Of a DNA stretch of 32,523 nucleotides, positions 24,202 through 31,974 are shown in pieces. The notes beneath the pieces were generated by a model, which did no database searches, was not told the origin of the DNA, and worked only from the letters and a program-made list of their open reading frames with translations. Every line of letters starts with the position of its first letter. The stretch's first letter is position 1. Made by a program: the position numbers and the translations under genes. The DNA is from CAYOOT01 sp964405665 (lineage in GTDB: Bacteria; Bdellovibrionota_C; UBA2361; SZUA-149; CAZDWZ01): positions 1 through 32,523 of the forward strand of contig CAYOOT010000023.1 in assembly GCA_964405665.1 (NCBI GenBank), written 5' to 3'.

Positions 24202-25077
24202 TTATTTGGAGGTGGAAGTTTTGGATTTCACAAGTATTAATCCGCCTATAGTTACAATAATAACCCCAGCTATTATTGAAATGCTTAATGGCTCTGAAAG
24301 AAATACGGTGGCAGAAAGCACTACTACGGCAGGAGAAAATAGTAGGAATGTTGCAGCAACCGCTGCACCTTCAATTTCAATACCTTTGTAATATGTGAGC
24401 ATGCGCAGACCAAAGATCAAGCCTCCCAGGAGTACAATTCCCGGAGCAGCAAAAAGTGATTGGAATGAAACATTTAAAAATGGAGCACAAACAAGTAAAG
24501 AAAGGCAACCCCAAATCAAACGTCCTACTGTCACTGCAGTAGTGGAGACACCGGCCATTGTGAGCTTTGCATGAACATTACTAAAAGCATATCCAGTCAC
24601 GGCAGCAAGCACTAGAAGATCACCCACTCCAAAGGGAGCGAAGTCATTTTCATAATAAATCAGCCAAATCCCCAATAACATCAGCAGTGAAGCAAGCAGC
24701 AATTGTTTCCCCAAAGATTCCCCCAATATTAAATAAGCGAAGATACAGGTAAGAGGAGCGACGCCACTAAGTAAAACACTAACATTTGTTGCTGAAGTAA
24801 AAGAAAGTCCAAGAATCTGCAGTAATAATCCGACACCCGATGCAAGAATTCCGATAATTGCAAAATCAAGGGCATGCTTTCCTGAAACAAAGAATCTAAA
24901 CGATACGCGTTCGCGAAGAATTTGGAAAACAATCAGCACTGCCAATGCAATAAATACTCGAGCTATCGTATAAGCAGTAGGATCAATCCCTTTTTTTAGC
25001 ACAACTTTATCAACGATCTGCAAGGCTCCGTAAGTTAGCGTAGCAGTTGTGAGGTAAGCCAATCCTTTTGCTTTCAT
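24202..25077 (-). CDS. EamA/DMT-superfamily transporter
   Basis: A 291-residue membrane protein with about ten hydrophobic helices and two homologous halves, the usual EamA (RhaT/YdcZ-like drug/metabolite transporter) layout. The first half ends with LLLASLLMLLGIWLIYY, and the second ends with LSISIIAGVIIVTIGGLILVKS and a short Lys-rich cytoplasmic tail. The conserved pattern LLSGVAPLTCIFAYLILGE (about 100-120) and its repeat FLLFSPAVVVLSATVFLSE (about 243-261) are typical. Members export amino acids and other metabolites; the substrate cannot be read from sequence. It lies between a D-cysteine desulfhydrase-like gene and the methyltransferases, on the same strand. Confidence 0.92.
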   Translation of the reverse strand: MKAKGLAYLTTATLTYGALQIVDKVVLKKGIDPTAYTIARVFIALAVLIVFQILRERVSFRFFVSGKHALDFAIIGILASGVGLLLQILGLSFTSATNVSVLLSGVAPLTCIFAYLILGESLGKQLLLASLLMLLGIWLIYYENDFAPFGVGDLLVLAAVTGYAFSNVHAKLTMAGVSTTAVTVGRLIWGCLSLLVCAPFLNVSFQSLFAAPGIVLLGGLIFGLRMLTYYKGIEIEGAAVAATFLLFSPAVVVLSATVFLSEPLSISIIAGVIIVTIGGLILVKSKTSTSK

Positions 25078-25113
25078 TCAAAAAATACTCCGGATAAAAT
25101 ATTTTTGCTAAGA

Positions 25114-26097
25114 TCAAACGAGATCTGCGGCATAAGAAAATAATGCCGGGGATCCTCCTGTATGCCAAAATAAAATTATCTCATTTTTTTTAATTTCCCC
25201 AGTACGTACCATGTCAATAAGAGCGCCCATTGCTCTTCCGGTGTATACCGGATCTACCAAAATTCCTTCGAGGGAAGCAGTCAAGTAAATCGCTTCTTTT
25301 TCCAGTTCTCCTACAATTCCATAACCTGCTCCCACGTAATTTTCTTTTAATTTAACTTCGTCAATTGTAAATCTTTCTTTAATTTTTAAAAGACTAGCTG
25401 TTTCATTGGCCACATCAACAACCTGCTGAACAAATGGTTTTCCTTCAATTTCATCTTTATCGATAGCAATTCCTAAAATTTCTGCTCGGAAATTACGCAG
25501 TAATTTTCCGACCATCAGTCCTGCTTGCGTACCACCGGAGCTGGAAGCAAAAATAATTCGATCAACTTCAGCTCCCCATTCCTGAAGTTGAAGTTTAACC
25601 TCTGCTACAGCATCCACAAAACCTCTTGCACCAATCCCATTTGATCCGCCATAAGGAATAATGTACGGACGAAATCCTTCTTGACGTAATTTTATTGCAA
25701 TGTCTGTTAAACTTTCCCCCTTTCTTTGGTCTCCGGTAAAATGAATGTTTGCTCCTAAAATGCGATCAAGTAAAAAGTTACCATTGGCAATAGCCGGCTC
25801 AGTCCCTCCCAAAACCAAATGGCATTTCAAACCCACCGCAGCACAAGCTGCAGCCGTTTGGCGACAATGATTGGATTGCTGCGCCCCGGCAGTAATTACA
25901 GTATCTGCACCCTGCGCTAAGGCATCAGCTATCAGATGTTCAAGTTTTCTTGTTTTATTGCCACCAAAAGCAAGACCCGTCTGATCATCTCGCTTCATTA
26001 AAATTTGCGGTCCATTAAGGGCTTTACTCAAATGTTTTAAATGAACCAAAGGAGTGGGATAAAATCCCAGTTGAGGATGATTAATTATTTCAGGCAT
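25114..26097 (-). CDS. D-cysteine desulfhydrase / ACC deaminase family PLP enzyme
   Basis: A 327-residue protein from ATG 26097, which has AAGGA 4 nt upstream; a TTG eight codons earlier (26121) is less likely. It is a fold-type II PLP enzyme. LMKRDDQTGLAFGGNKTRKLE includes the PLP lysine in GGNK (about residue 48), followed by TAGAQQSNHCRQTAAACA (the serine/asparagine phosphate-contact loop) and SSSGGTQAGL (the glycine-rich phosphate loop). DPVYTGRAMGALIDMV and FWHTGGSPALF at the C-terminus fit the D-cysteine desulfhydrase subgroup, which turns D-cysteine into pyruvate, sulfide and ammonia; ACC deaminase is the close alternative. The gene follows a Cys-rich secreted protein by 35 nt and precedes an exporter. 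Confidence 0.85.
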   Translation of the reverse strand: MPEIINHPQLGFYPTPLVHLKHLSKALNGPQILMKRDDQTGLAFGGNKTRKLEHLIADALAQGADTVITAGAQQSNHCRQTAAACAAVGLKCHLVLGGTEPAIANGNFLLDRILGANIHFTGDQRKGESLTDIAIKLRQEGFRPYIIPYGGSNGIGARGFVDAVAEVKLQLQEWGAEVDRIIFASSSGGTQAGLMVGKLLRNFRAEILGIAIDKDEIEGKPFVQQVVDVANETASLLKIKERFTIDEVKLKENYVGAGYGIVGELEKEAIYLTASLEGILVDPVYTGRAMGALIDMVRTGEIKKNEIILFWHTGGSPALFSYAADLV

Positions 26098-26132
26098 ATT
26101 TTCCTTCAATTGAATTTTCAATGATAATAGTC

Positions 26133-26513
26133 TTACTTTAATTCAGCACAACCTTGATCCGTTGGAACACAACGACCTTTTGTAAGAAGACAATCTTGAG
26201 CATTTAAATTTTCACATCTGGAAACACAGCCCACAGTTGGACAGTTGGAAGAAAACCCCCGCTCGTCCCACTGACAGGGCACAGCTGATTCTCCAAGATA
26301 TGGCAAGCCTTCACACATCGAATCTGACTGACAAGATTTCTTATCATTATAACTTCCGCAAGGATCTCCCTTAGGAGCACAACACCAATCATGCGGAGAA
26401 ATTCCACAAGAAGAATCAGTCTTACATGGAGCCTCTGCTGCACAAGAGAATAAAGTCAAAAAAGAATTTGCGATCAAGAAAACTATTATTACAGACAGAC
26501 TAAATTTAAACAT
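26133..26513 (-). CDS. Secreted or lipid-anchored Cys-rich small protein
   Basis: I do not recognise this 126-residue protein. Residues 1-26 form a signal peptide (MFKFSLSVIIVFLIANSFLTLF, then SCAAEA). LFSC could be a weak lipobox, giving a lipoprotein anchored at Cys24; otherwise cleavage is near Ala26-Ala28. The mature part has 14 cysteines in about 100 residues, an even number that fits about seven disulfides, and is rich in Gly, Pro, Asp and Ser. No repeat length is obvious. A disulfide-rich extracellular protein such as an inhibitor, binder or toxin is plausible (inference). It is co-directional with, and 35 nt upstream of, the D-cysteine desulfhydrase-like gene. Confidence 0.75.
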   Translation of the reverse strand: MFKFSLSVIIVFLIANSFLTLFSCAAEAPCKTDSSCGISPHDWCCAPKGDPCGSYNDKKSCQSDSMCEGLPYLGESAVPCQWDERGFSSNCPTVGCVSRCENLNAQDCLLTKGRCVPTDQGCAELK

Positions 26514-26619
26514 ATTGCTTTAGGCAAATAACATTCTAGGTAAACAGAAGTCAAATTTCCTCAGCTAACTTATTTTTTAAAATCCTTGAACAAATATGGT
26601 CTTTAAAATATGTTAGAGA

Positions 26620-26766
26620 ATGTTTAAATATGATAATATTATAAATTCCTTAGCCGGCAGCTTAATCGGCTTACAAATTACCAAGAAAAAAATCCATTCT
26701 TCTCGACCCATTAATGCGGCATCTATTATTGCCAATAACTTTCCCGATCTCGATCTTTTCTATTGA
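26620..26766 (+). pseudogene. N-terminal remnant of a YdjM-like membrane-bound metal-dependent hydrolase
   Basis: A 48-codon open frame, MFKYDNIINSLAGSLIGLQI through ASIIANNFPDLDLFY, then TGA. It resembles the start of the YdjM/LexA-binding membrane hydrolase family (typical opening THALTGALLA..., then GANLPDIDVL), whose full members are several times longer. The frame ends just after the NFPDLD motif, exactly where the convergent acetyltransferase gene begins (7-bp overlap), which suggests that the rest was lost by rearrangement. It could be a genuine small protein, but a truncated pseudogene is more likely. Confidence 0.55.
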
Positions 26767-27239
26767 TCGTTTCTATCACGACCATATTGAAAGTTTGTTT
26801 TTAGTGGATAGTTCCACTCCCATAAAGGCCCATCTTCGGGGTCAATCAATCCCCCGGTTTTTTTAAAGCCATTTTTCTTTAAAACCTTAGTTGAAGCATT
26901 TTCTTGGGCAAGTGTAAGAGCAAAAATTTTAACTTCCGGAGAATTCGCTAAGGCAATATTGATTAGTTCCTTAACCATTTTTGTCGCAAGACCCTGTCCT
27001 TCATTTTCTGGAAAAGTAAAATAGGCAATTTCTACCCTATTATTTTGGGGTGCTGACTTAAAAGCACATGTTCCCACACAACAATCATCTTCCAATACCA
27101 GATAGCCAACCCAAGGATAAACATACTCAACTTTTTTATAAAGGTTTGTTGTTATTTCTATCACCTCAACAGCAAGTTCCGGCAGATCATTTATTATTTC
27201 TGCCGTTTCACTATTTTCTAAAATTGCAATTAATTCCAC
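26760..27239 (-). CDS. GNAT-family N-acetyltransferase
   Basis: A 159-residue protein in the GNAT fold. The acetyl-CoA binding segment is FPENEGQGLATKMVKELI (about residues 78-95; family pattern Q/R-x-x-G-x-G/A), preceded by VEIAYFTF, and the late FALTLAQENASTKVLKKNGFKKTGG is the usual RimJ/RimL-like end. Family members acetylate amino groups of proteins, antibiotics or metabolites; the substrate is unknown. The start is GTG 27239, with GAAGGAG only 3-4 nt upstream, which is rather close. Its last codons overlap the YdjM-like remnant on the other strand. The C-terminal tail (NFQYGRDRNDQ) after the domain is unusual and may come from the rearrangement. Confidence 0.85.
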   Translation of the reverse strand: MELIAILENSETAEIINDLPELAVEVIEITTNLYKKVEYVYPWVGYLVLEDDCCVGTCAFKSAPQNNRVEIAYFTFPENEGQGLATKMVKELINIALANSPEVKIFALTLAQENASTKVLKKNGFKKTGGLIDPEDGPLWEWNYPLKTNFQYGRDRNDQ

Positions 27240-27286
27240 AGGCTCCTTCTTCGAGATACAACTTTGAGATTTTTAAAATGTCGCAT

Positions 27287-27919
27287 TTAAAATCTCCACT
27301 GATGTAAGGTATTAGATTCCATTGATTCTAAGTGTGCAGTGCAGTTAAGAAGAACTGCTTTCACTTTATCGACCGAGATCTCAAAGATATTAATACAGGC
27401 ATTATCTTGTTCCAACAAAAGCCAATCGGCAAAATCCTTATTCAAAAGCAGTTTTAATATTGCTCTATTAGTTCCTGAATGAGCAACAAGCAGTACAGTT
27501 TTAGTTGTTTGATCACTAAAGATCGATGAAAGAAAAGCAGATACGCGTTTTTCTAAATCGACTAAACTTTCTCCACCAAAAGGTATAAATGCTTCTTTGG
27601 CCAAACCCGATGCGGCAAGAGCCTTCTCATATTCCACAACCGATTGACCCTCAAACTCTCCACAACATCTTTCGCGCAATTGAATTGCCGTTTCTATTTT
27701 AAGATTTATCTCTGCTGAAATAATCTCAGCTGTTTCTTTAGCCCGCCTTAAGTCGCTGGAATATAAAACATCGATCTGTTGATCTTTTAAACGATGAGCC
27801 AATCTTCTAACTTGTTCTTTGCCTCGCAAGCTAAGGGAGTTATTACGATGCCCCTGTATTATCCGACCGATATTCTCTGCCGTTTCACCATGTCTTACGA
27901 TAATTAAGCGCATAGTCAT
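27287..27919 (-). CDS. Histidine phosphatase family protein
   Basis: A 210-residue protein. The catalytic motif is LIIVRHGETAEN at the N-terminus, with the phosphohistidine in RHGE (about residue 10), YSSDLRRAKETAE at about 55-67, the second conserved block ERCCGEFEGQS and the late catalytic His in VAHSGTNRAIL (about 146-156). The family includes cofactor-dependent phosphoglycerate mutases, alpha-ribazole phosphatase (CobC) and broad phosphatases. The length and GEFEG block fit a CobC/GpmB-like enzyme rather than a glycolytic mutase, but no vitamin B12 gene is near. It follows the AEC transporter gene by 28 nt. Confidence 0.92.
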   Translation of the reverse strand: MTMRLIIVRHGETAENIGRIIQGHRNNSLSLRGKEQVRRLAHRLKDQQIDVLYSSDLRRAKETAEIISAEINLKIETAIQLRERCCGEFEGQSVVEYEKALAASGLAKEAFIPFGGESLVDLEKRVSAFLSSIFSDQTTKTVLLVAHSGTNRAILKLLLNKDFADWLLLEQDNACINIFEISVDKVKAVLLNCTAHLESMESNTLHQWRF

Positions 27920-27947
27920 TTCTAAAAATTATTTCCCTTATAAATAC

Positions 27948-28874
27948 TTACTGCAAATAAATTGTAAAGAATAATGGATAAATTATTGTTCCGACGGCCA
28001 TTGTAAAAGCAACTAGAGCAGAAGTAAAGTCCACATCCAATTTATGCTCTATTGCAAAAGCTACACTAATGCTTGCCGCTGGAGCAAGGGCACAAAGCAT
28101 AACTACTTGTTTTAAAGTGCCTGTTATTTCAAAATAGTTAATTAAATTCCAAGCAATAAATACTGAGGCAATCATTATTGTAAAGGCGCAAAGACTAAGC
28201 TTTGCTAAATTTTTCAAATCAAAGAAATACTTAAATTCAACTAACATCCCAATGCAAAGTAAAAGCAAGACATTAAAGAAAATTGTAGCCTTATCATAAA
28301 TCAATAAAACTCCCGGGGAGAGATTCAAGCCACAAAGAGAAAAATAAAGTCCCAAAGCAGTGGCTATAACACAAGGGGTTTTTAGAAAAGTTATCATGCT
28401 CTGTCCTACTTTTAGTTTTTTGTTTGGTCCATAAAGTGAACAGACAAAGTAAACAACTAAATAACACATGATAGAATTGCCGAAATCGTAGAGAAAAAGA
28501 TATTTAGCTCCTTCTTCTCCGAAAGTAGCTTGGATAAAAGGCAAAGCAAAAACCAATGTGCTTGTTATTCCCGAGGCAGCAAGGTAACCACCTGTGACAC
28601 CATCTTCAAAACGAAAAATTTTCGCTACGACAAAAGCAATCAGCATCAACATACTTGAAACCAGAACGGAGATCAGAGGAACAATCATCAAGTGCAAATC
28701 GATCTTGGTTTTTACAAAACAAATAAAAATTACCAAGGGTAAAATCAGCTGAAAAGAAAATTTAATTAAACGAGTAGCATCGTTTCTATTTAATGCTCCG
28801 CTGCGCTTTGCGAAATATCCAAGTAAAATAAACCCAATTGTCGGAATCAGTGGTGGAGGAATAGAAAAATTCAT
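27948..28874 (-). CDS. AEC-family (auxin efflux carrier-like) transporter
   Basis: A 308-residue membrane protein with about ten hydrophobic segments in two halves. It begins IPPPLIPTIGFILLGYFAKRSGALNRNDATRLIKFSFQLILPLVIF, the N-terminal pattern of bacterial AEC/Mem_trans permeases (family: GxxxxKRxxxL...ln+LVfyvtlPaL). A basic loop follows the first helix. The C-terminal half has LCALAPAASISVAFA (family: PxAxnaxxlA), a typical motif. Bacterial members move malate or similar organic acids; the substrate is not predictable here. ATG 28874 lies 5 nt after a TAAAAT box on this strand, and there is no close Shine-Dalgarno sequence. Confidence 0.9.
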   Translation of the reverse strand: MNFSIPPPLIPTIGFILLGYFAKRSGALNRNDATRLIKFSFQLILPLVIFICFVKTKIDLHLMIVPLISVLVSSMLMLIAFVVAKIFRFEDGVTGGYLAASGITSTLVFALPFIQATFGEEGAKYLFLYDFGNSIMCYLVVYFVCSLYGPNKKLKVGQSMITFLKTPCVIATALGLYFSLCGLNLSPGVLLIYDKATIFFNVLLLLCIGMLVEFKYFFDLKNLAKLSLCAFTIMIASVFIAWNLINYFEITGTLKQVVMLCALAPAASISVAFAIEHKLDVDFTSALVAFTMAVGTIIYPLFFTIYLQ

Positions 28875-28879
28875 GTTTA

Positions 28880-28885
28880 ATTTTA
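28880..28885 (-). promoter_or_regulatory. Candidate -10 box of the AEC transporter gene
   Basis: TAAAAT (minus strand) ends 5 nt before ATG 28874, the same geometry as at purM and thrC. No -35 was identified. Weak in such AT-rich DNA. Confidence 0.3.
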
Positions 28886-28924
28886 ATTCCTAGTATTTTT
28901 CAAAAGTTATATCTTAAAAATACC

Positions 28925-29030
28925 CTCAGAGCACCCCGATAACTTTAAATCAATCTAAGTTTTGAATATATTATTCAATAATTCCAGCATATAATATTTA
29001 ACTTTTTTAATATTAATCCGCTGCTCTGAG
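28925..29030. repeat. Inverted-repeat unit in the divergent spacer before the second phosphatase
   Basis: CTCAGAGCA (28925-28933) and TGCTCTGAG (29022-29030) form perfect 9-bp arms around an AT-rich centre (total 106 bp). It resembles the other 100-190 bp units in layout, not in sequence. Only one copy is seen. Confidence 0.4.
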
Positions 29031-29093
29031 AGATCTTATTATGCGAAACTGTAGTTTTCTGATATCTCAGATAAATAGTCTTTTATTTTAATA

Positions 29094-29100
29094 GAAAGGG
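29094..29100 (+). promoter_or_regulatory. Ribosome binding site that supports the GTG start at 29108
   Basis: GAAAGGG ends 7 nt before GTG 29108. It is one of the clearer Shine-Dalgarno sites of the window and decides this non-ATG start. Confidence 0.6.
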
Positions 29101-29107
29101 TAAATTT

Positions 29108-29749
29108 GTGACATTAAAAATCTATTTTCTCAGACACGGCCAAACTGACTTTAGTAAAGATAACTTATTTTGCGGCTCTGGTTCTAACCCCGGCCTTACA
29201 AAAGAAGGCAAAGAAATGTCCCAACAATTTGGCGAGGCCTATAAATCAATGGAATGGAAAGCTATTTACTGCAGCCCCTTACAACGAACACAAGAAACAG
29301 CAGAACCTTTATGTTCCTCTCTAAAGACACCAATAGTTATTAGAGAAGGTTTAAAAGAAATTTTTTACGGTGCCTGGGAAGGAAAATCAGTAGAAGAAGT
29401 AGAAAAAGAATACCACGATGATCATTTAAAATGGAAAGCCGATCCCGCTTGGAATGCACCGACCAAAGGAGAACTGGCAATTACCATATCGCAAAGAGCC
29501 ACTGCTGTTGTGGAAGAAATTGTTAGCAAATACTCTTCCGGCAATGTCTTAGTTGTTTCCCATAAAGCAACAATCCGAATTATAATCTGCAATCTTTTAG
29601 GAATAGATGTGGGAAGATTTAGAGATCGCATTGGCTGTCCTGTCGCTTCTCTTAGTCTGGTTGAATTTGCTCAGCGCGGCCCTTTAGTGCATACGATTGC
29701 CGATCGCAGTCATTTAACAGAACAACAAAGAAAACTTCCCGGAACTTAA
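29108..29749 (+). CDS. Histidine phosphatase family protein (second copy)
   Basis: A 213-residue protein with GTG start. Motifs are IYFLRHGQTDFS near residue 8 (catalytic His in RHGQ), YCSPLQRTQETAEPL, KEIFYGAWEGKS (Glu acid) and VVSHKATIRIIICNLLG (second catalytic His). It is of the CobC/PhoE/phosphoglycerate-mutase-like type. It is not a recent duplicate of the phosphatase at 27287-27919: the sequences share only the family motifs. It starts the plus-strand run and is followed after 28 nt by an ABC exporter gene; co-transcription is likely but no functional link is known. Confidence 0.92.
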   Translation: MTLKIYFLRHGQTDFSKDNLFCGSGSNPGLTKEGKEMSQQFGEAYKSMEWKAIYCSPLQRTQETAEPLCSSLKTPIVIREGLKEIFYGAWEGKSVEEVEKEYHDDHLKWKADPAWNAPTKGELAITISQRATAVVEEIVSKYSSGNVLVVSHKATIRIIICNLLGIDVGRFRDRIGCPVASLSLVEFAQRGPLVHTIADRSHLTEQQRKLPGT

Positions 29750-29777
29750 AGTTCTAAATTTCATCATTTATGCCAAT

Positions 29778-31526
29778 ATGTTCGCCATGAAGACTCTCTA
29801 TAAATATCTTAAAAAATACAATTGGCTAATTCTACTGGCCCTGGTACTTGCTGCAATTAATCAAGTTTTTTCTTTATTAGATCCTTTGATATTTAGACAT
29901 GTGATCGATGATTACGCTACAAAATATAAAGAGTATTCCTTTGAGGAATTTTTCAAAGGTGTTTTACTCCTACTGGCAGCAGTAATTGGAGTTGCTTTTG
30001 TCTCCAGAGTCGCAAAAAATTTACAAGATTATTATATCAATGTCATTACTCAAAAAATCGGCGCCCAAATATATAATGATGGTTTAGCACATTCTTTAGA
30101 ATTACCTTATTCTGTTTTTGAGGATCAACAAAGCGGTCAAACGCTGAGTCGCTTAATAAAAGTAAAAGCAGACGTCGAAAAATTAATCTCCGCTTTTATC
30201 AGTGTGCTCTTTACAACTTTTGTGGGATTTATCTTTGTCGCTATTTATGCCTGCACCGTACATTGGTTAATTGCTCCAATTTATATTCTTTCTGTTCCTT
30301 TGATTGGTTATATCAGTTTATATTTAAGTAAAAAGATCAAAGTAGTTCAGCAAAATATTGTTAAAGAAACAACTGCCCTTGCCGGTTCTACTACCGAGTC
30401 CTTAAGAAATATTGAGCTAGTTAAAAGTCTGGGATTGGCCGATCAGGAAATAAATAGATTAAATTCTGTAACAAATAAAATTCTAAAATTAGAATTAAAA
30501 AAAGTCAAATACGTAAGAAGTTTAAGTTTCGTTCAAGGAACTATTATTAATTTTATTCGCACCAGCATTCTTTTTTTGATGCTCTATTTGATCTTTTCAC
30601 AAGAAATTACTTTTGGTCAGTTTTTCTCTCTCTATATTTATTCATTTTATATTTTCGGTCCGCTGCAAGAATTAGGTAATATTATTGGCTTATATCGAGA
30701 AACAGAGGCCTCACTGCAAAACTTTCAAGAAATTCTAGATACTCCGATTGAAGCTAAACCACTAAATCCCATTTCTCTAGAAAGTCTTTCCAGCCTGGAG
30801 TTTGAAAATATTTCTTTTTCCTATAATCAAGCAACTAAGCCGGCAATAGCAAATATTTCTTTTAAAACAAAACTGGGTGAAACGCTCGCCTTTGTGGGAC
30901 CATCTGGTTCCGGAAAAACTACCTTAGTAAAATTATTAGTAGGTTTGTATCCTCCGGTAAGTGGAAGAATTCTTTATAACGGACATCCGGGAAATCAAAT
31001 TGAGTTAGCTAGCTTAAGAGAGCAAATCGGTTTTGTCACTCAGGATACCCAACTTTTTGCCGGAACTATTCGCGACAACCTGCTATTTGTTAATCCTAAA
31101 GCCACAGATGCTGAATGTCTTGATGTTTTAAACAAAGCTTCCTGCGATAATTTGCTTAGTAGAGCAGATAAGGGACTGGATACAATTATTGGTGAAGGTG
31201 GAGTTAAAATCTCAGGAGGAGAAAAACAAAGACTATCTATCGCCAGGGCACTGCTCAGGCATCCTGCTTTACTAGTTTTTGATGAGGCAACTTCCTCTCT
31301 GGACTCTTTGACTGAGCAAGAAATTAGTCAAACCGTGCAAGAAATCTCTAAACAAGAAAAGCATATCACTATTTTAATCGCTCACAGACTTTCCACAATC
31401 ATGCATGCAAATACGATTTATGTTTTAGAAAGAGGGAAAATTACTGAGTCAGGAAAACACGAACAATTGCTTGAGGAAAAAGGCTTATACTATGCGATGT
31501 GGCGTCAGCAAGTTGGTGAAGAGTGA
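29778..31526 (+). CDS. ABC exporter, fused permease and ATPase (MsbA/LmrA-type)
   Basis: A 582-residue half-transporter that would work as a homodimer or with a partner. Residues about 15-300 hold six membrane helices and coupling loops. The ATPase domain (about 335-575) has Walker A GPSGSGKTT (about 373-381), the Q-loop IGFVTQD, the signature ISGGEKQRLSIARA (about 475-488), Walker B ALLVFDEATSSLD and the switch His in IAHRLST. All catalytic residues are intact. In-frame ATGs at 29778 and 29787 are both possible starts; neither has a Shine-Dalgarno sequence. The substrate could be lipid, peptide or drug. It ends with TGA. Confidence 0.96.
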   Translation: MFAMKTLYKYLKKYNWLILLALVLAAINQVFSLLDPLIFRHVIDDYATKYKEYSFEEFFKGVLLLLAAVIGVAFVSRVAKNLQDYYINVITQKIGAQIYNDGLAHSLELPYSVFEDQQSGQTLSRLIKVKADVEKLISAFISVLFTTFVGFIFVAIYACTVHWLIAPIYILSVPLIGYISLYLSKKIKVVQQNIVKETTALAGSTTESLRNIELVKSLGLADQEINRLNSVTNKILKLELKKVKYVRSLSFVQGTIINFIRTSILFLMLYLIFSQEITFGQFFSLYIYSFYIFGPLQELGNIIGLYRETEASLQNFQEILDTPIEAKPLNPISLESLSSLEFENISFSYNQATKPAIANISFKTKLGETLAFVGPSGSGKTTLVKLLVGLYPPVSGRILYNGHPGNQIELASLREQIGFVTQDTQLFAGTIRDNLLFVNPKATDAECLDVLNKASCDNLLSRADKGLDTIIGEGGVKISGGEKQRLSIARALLRHPALLVFDEATSSLDSLTEQEISQTVQEISKQEKHITILIAHRLSTIMHANTIYVLERGKITESGKHEQLLEEKGLYYAMWRQQVGEE

Positions 31527-31554
31527 ATAACAAATATTAGTAAAATATTTACTT

Positions 31555-31962
31555 ATGCAGAAAATACTCTTCGAAAAAGAAACCAGCTTTAAATCCCATC
31601 CTTATGAGTGGATTGTTGAGACTTTGCGCGAGCATCCGACTTACTTTGAGAAAAACATGTTTTCTTCTAGGGCTTGTTACTGCCATGGGAAATTAATGCT
31701 GGCTCTTACCGTTAATAAGGAGGCTGAATGGAATGGACTCCTGATTCCCACGGAAAGAAAGTTTCATTCTTCCTTAATTTTAGAATTTCCAGAACTTTCT
31801 TCGCATTCTGTTTTAGGAAAATGGCTCTATCTTCCTGCAAAGGCAGAAGAGTTTGAAGATGTAGCGCTAAAGATTGCCGAACTTGCTTATAAAAACGATC
31901 CTCGAATCGGAATAATTCCCGGAAACAAAAAAAAGAAAAAGCGATTAATATCTAAAAAATAG
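31555..31962 (+). CDS. Conserved hypothetical protein, 135 residues, basic tail
   Basis: I do not know the function. Visible features are an N-terminal SHPYEWIVETLREHPTYFEKNMFSSRACYCHGKLML, then NGLLIPTERKFHSSLILEFPELSSHSVLGKWLYLP, a helical LKIAELAYKNDPRIGIIP and a very basic tail (GNKKKKKRLISKK). The FPEL...H-VLGKWLYLP and DPRIGI blocks recall a family of uncharacterised proteins seen in several proteobacteria, possibly with a YjbR/TfoX-like fold (memory only). It follows the ABC exporter by 28 nt on the same strand. A TAAAAT box lies at 31541-31546, and no Shine-Dalgarno sequence is seen. Confidence 0.75.
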   Translation: MQKILFEKETSFKSHPYEWIVETLREHPTYFEKNMFSSRACYCHGKLMLALTVNKEAEWNGLLIPTERKFHSSLILEFPELSSHSVLGKWLYLPAKAEEFEDVALKIAELAYKNDPRIGIIPGNKKKKKRLISKK

Positions 31963-31974
31963 TTAAAGTATGGT

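Noticed and set aside
24170..24391. 73-codon plus-strand frame at the end of the EamA gene
   Set aside because: It is mostly antisense to the last helices of the transporter, and its Thr/Ile-rich composition mirrors them.
27287..29749. The two histidine phosphatases as a recent duplication
   Set aside because: They share only the family motifs. Spacing, lengths of loops and the C-termini differ, so they are separate family members.
6072..31526. Possible UGA recoding, as in Gracilibacteria
   Set aside because: Long genes contain no in-frame UGA at conserved Gly or Trp positions, and UGA ends the inactive M16 gene at a 4-nt overlap and the ABC exporter at its natural end.
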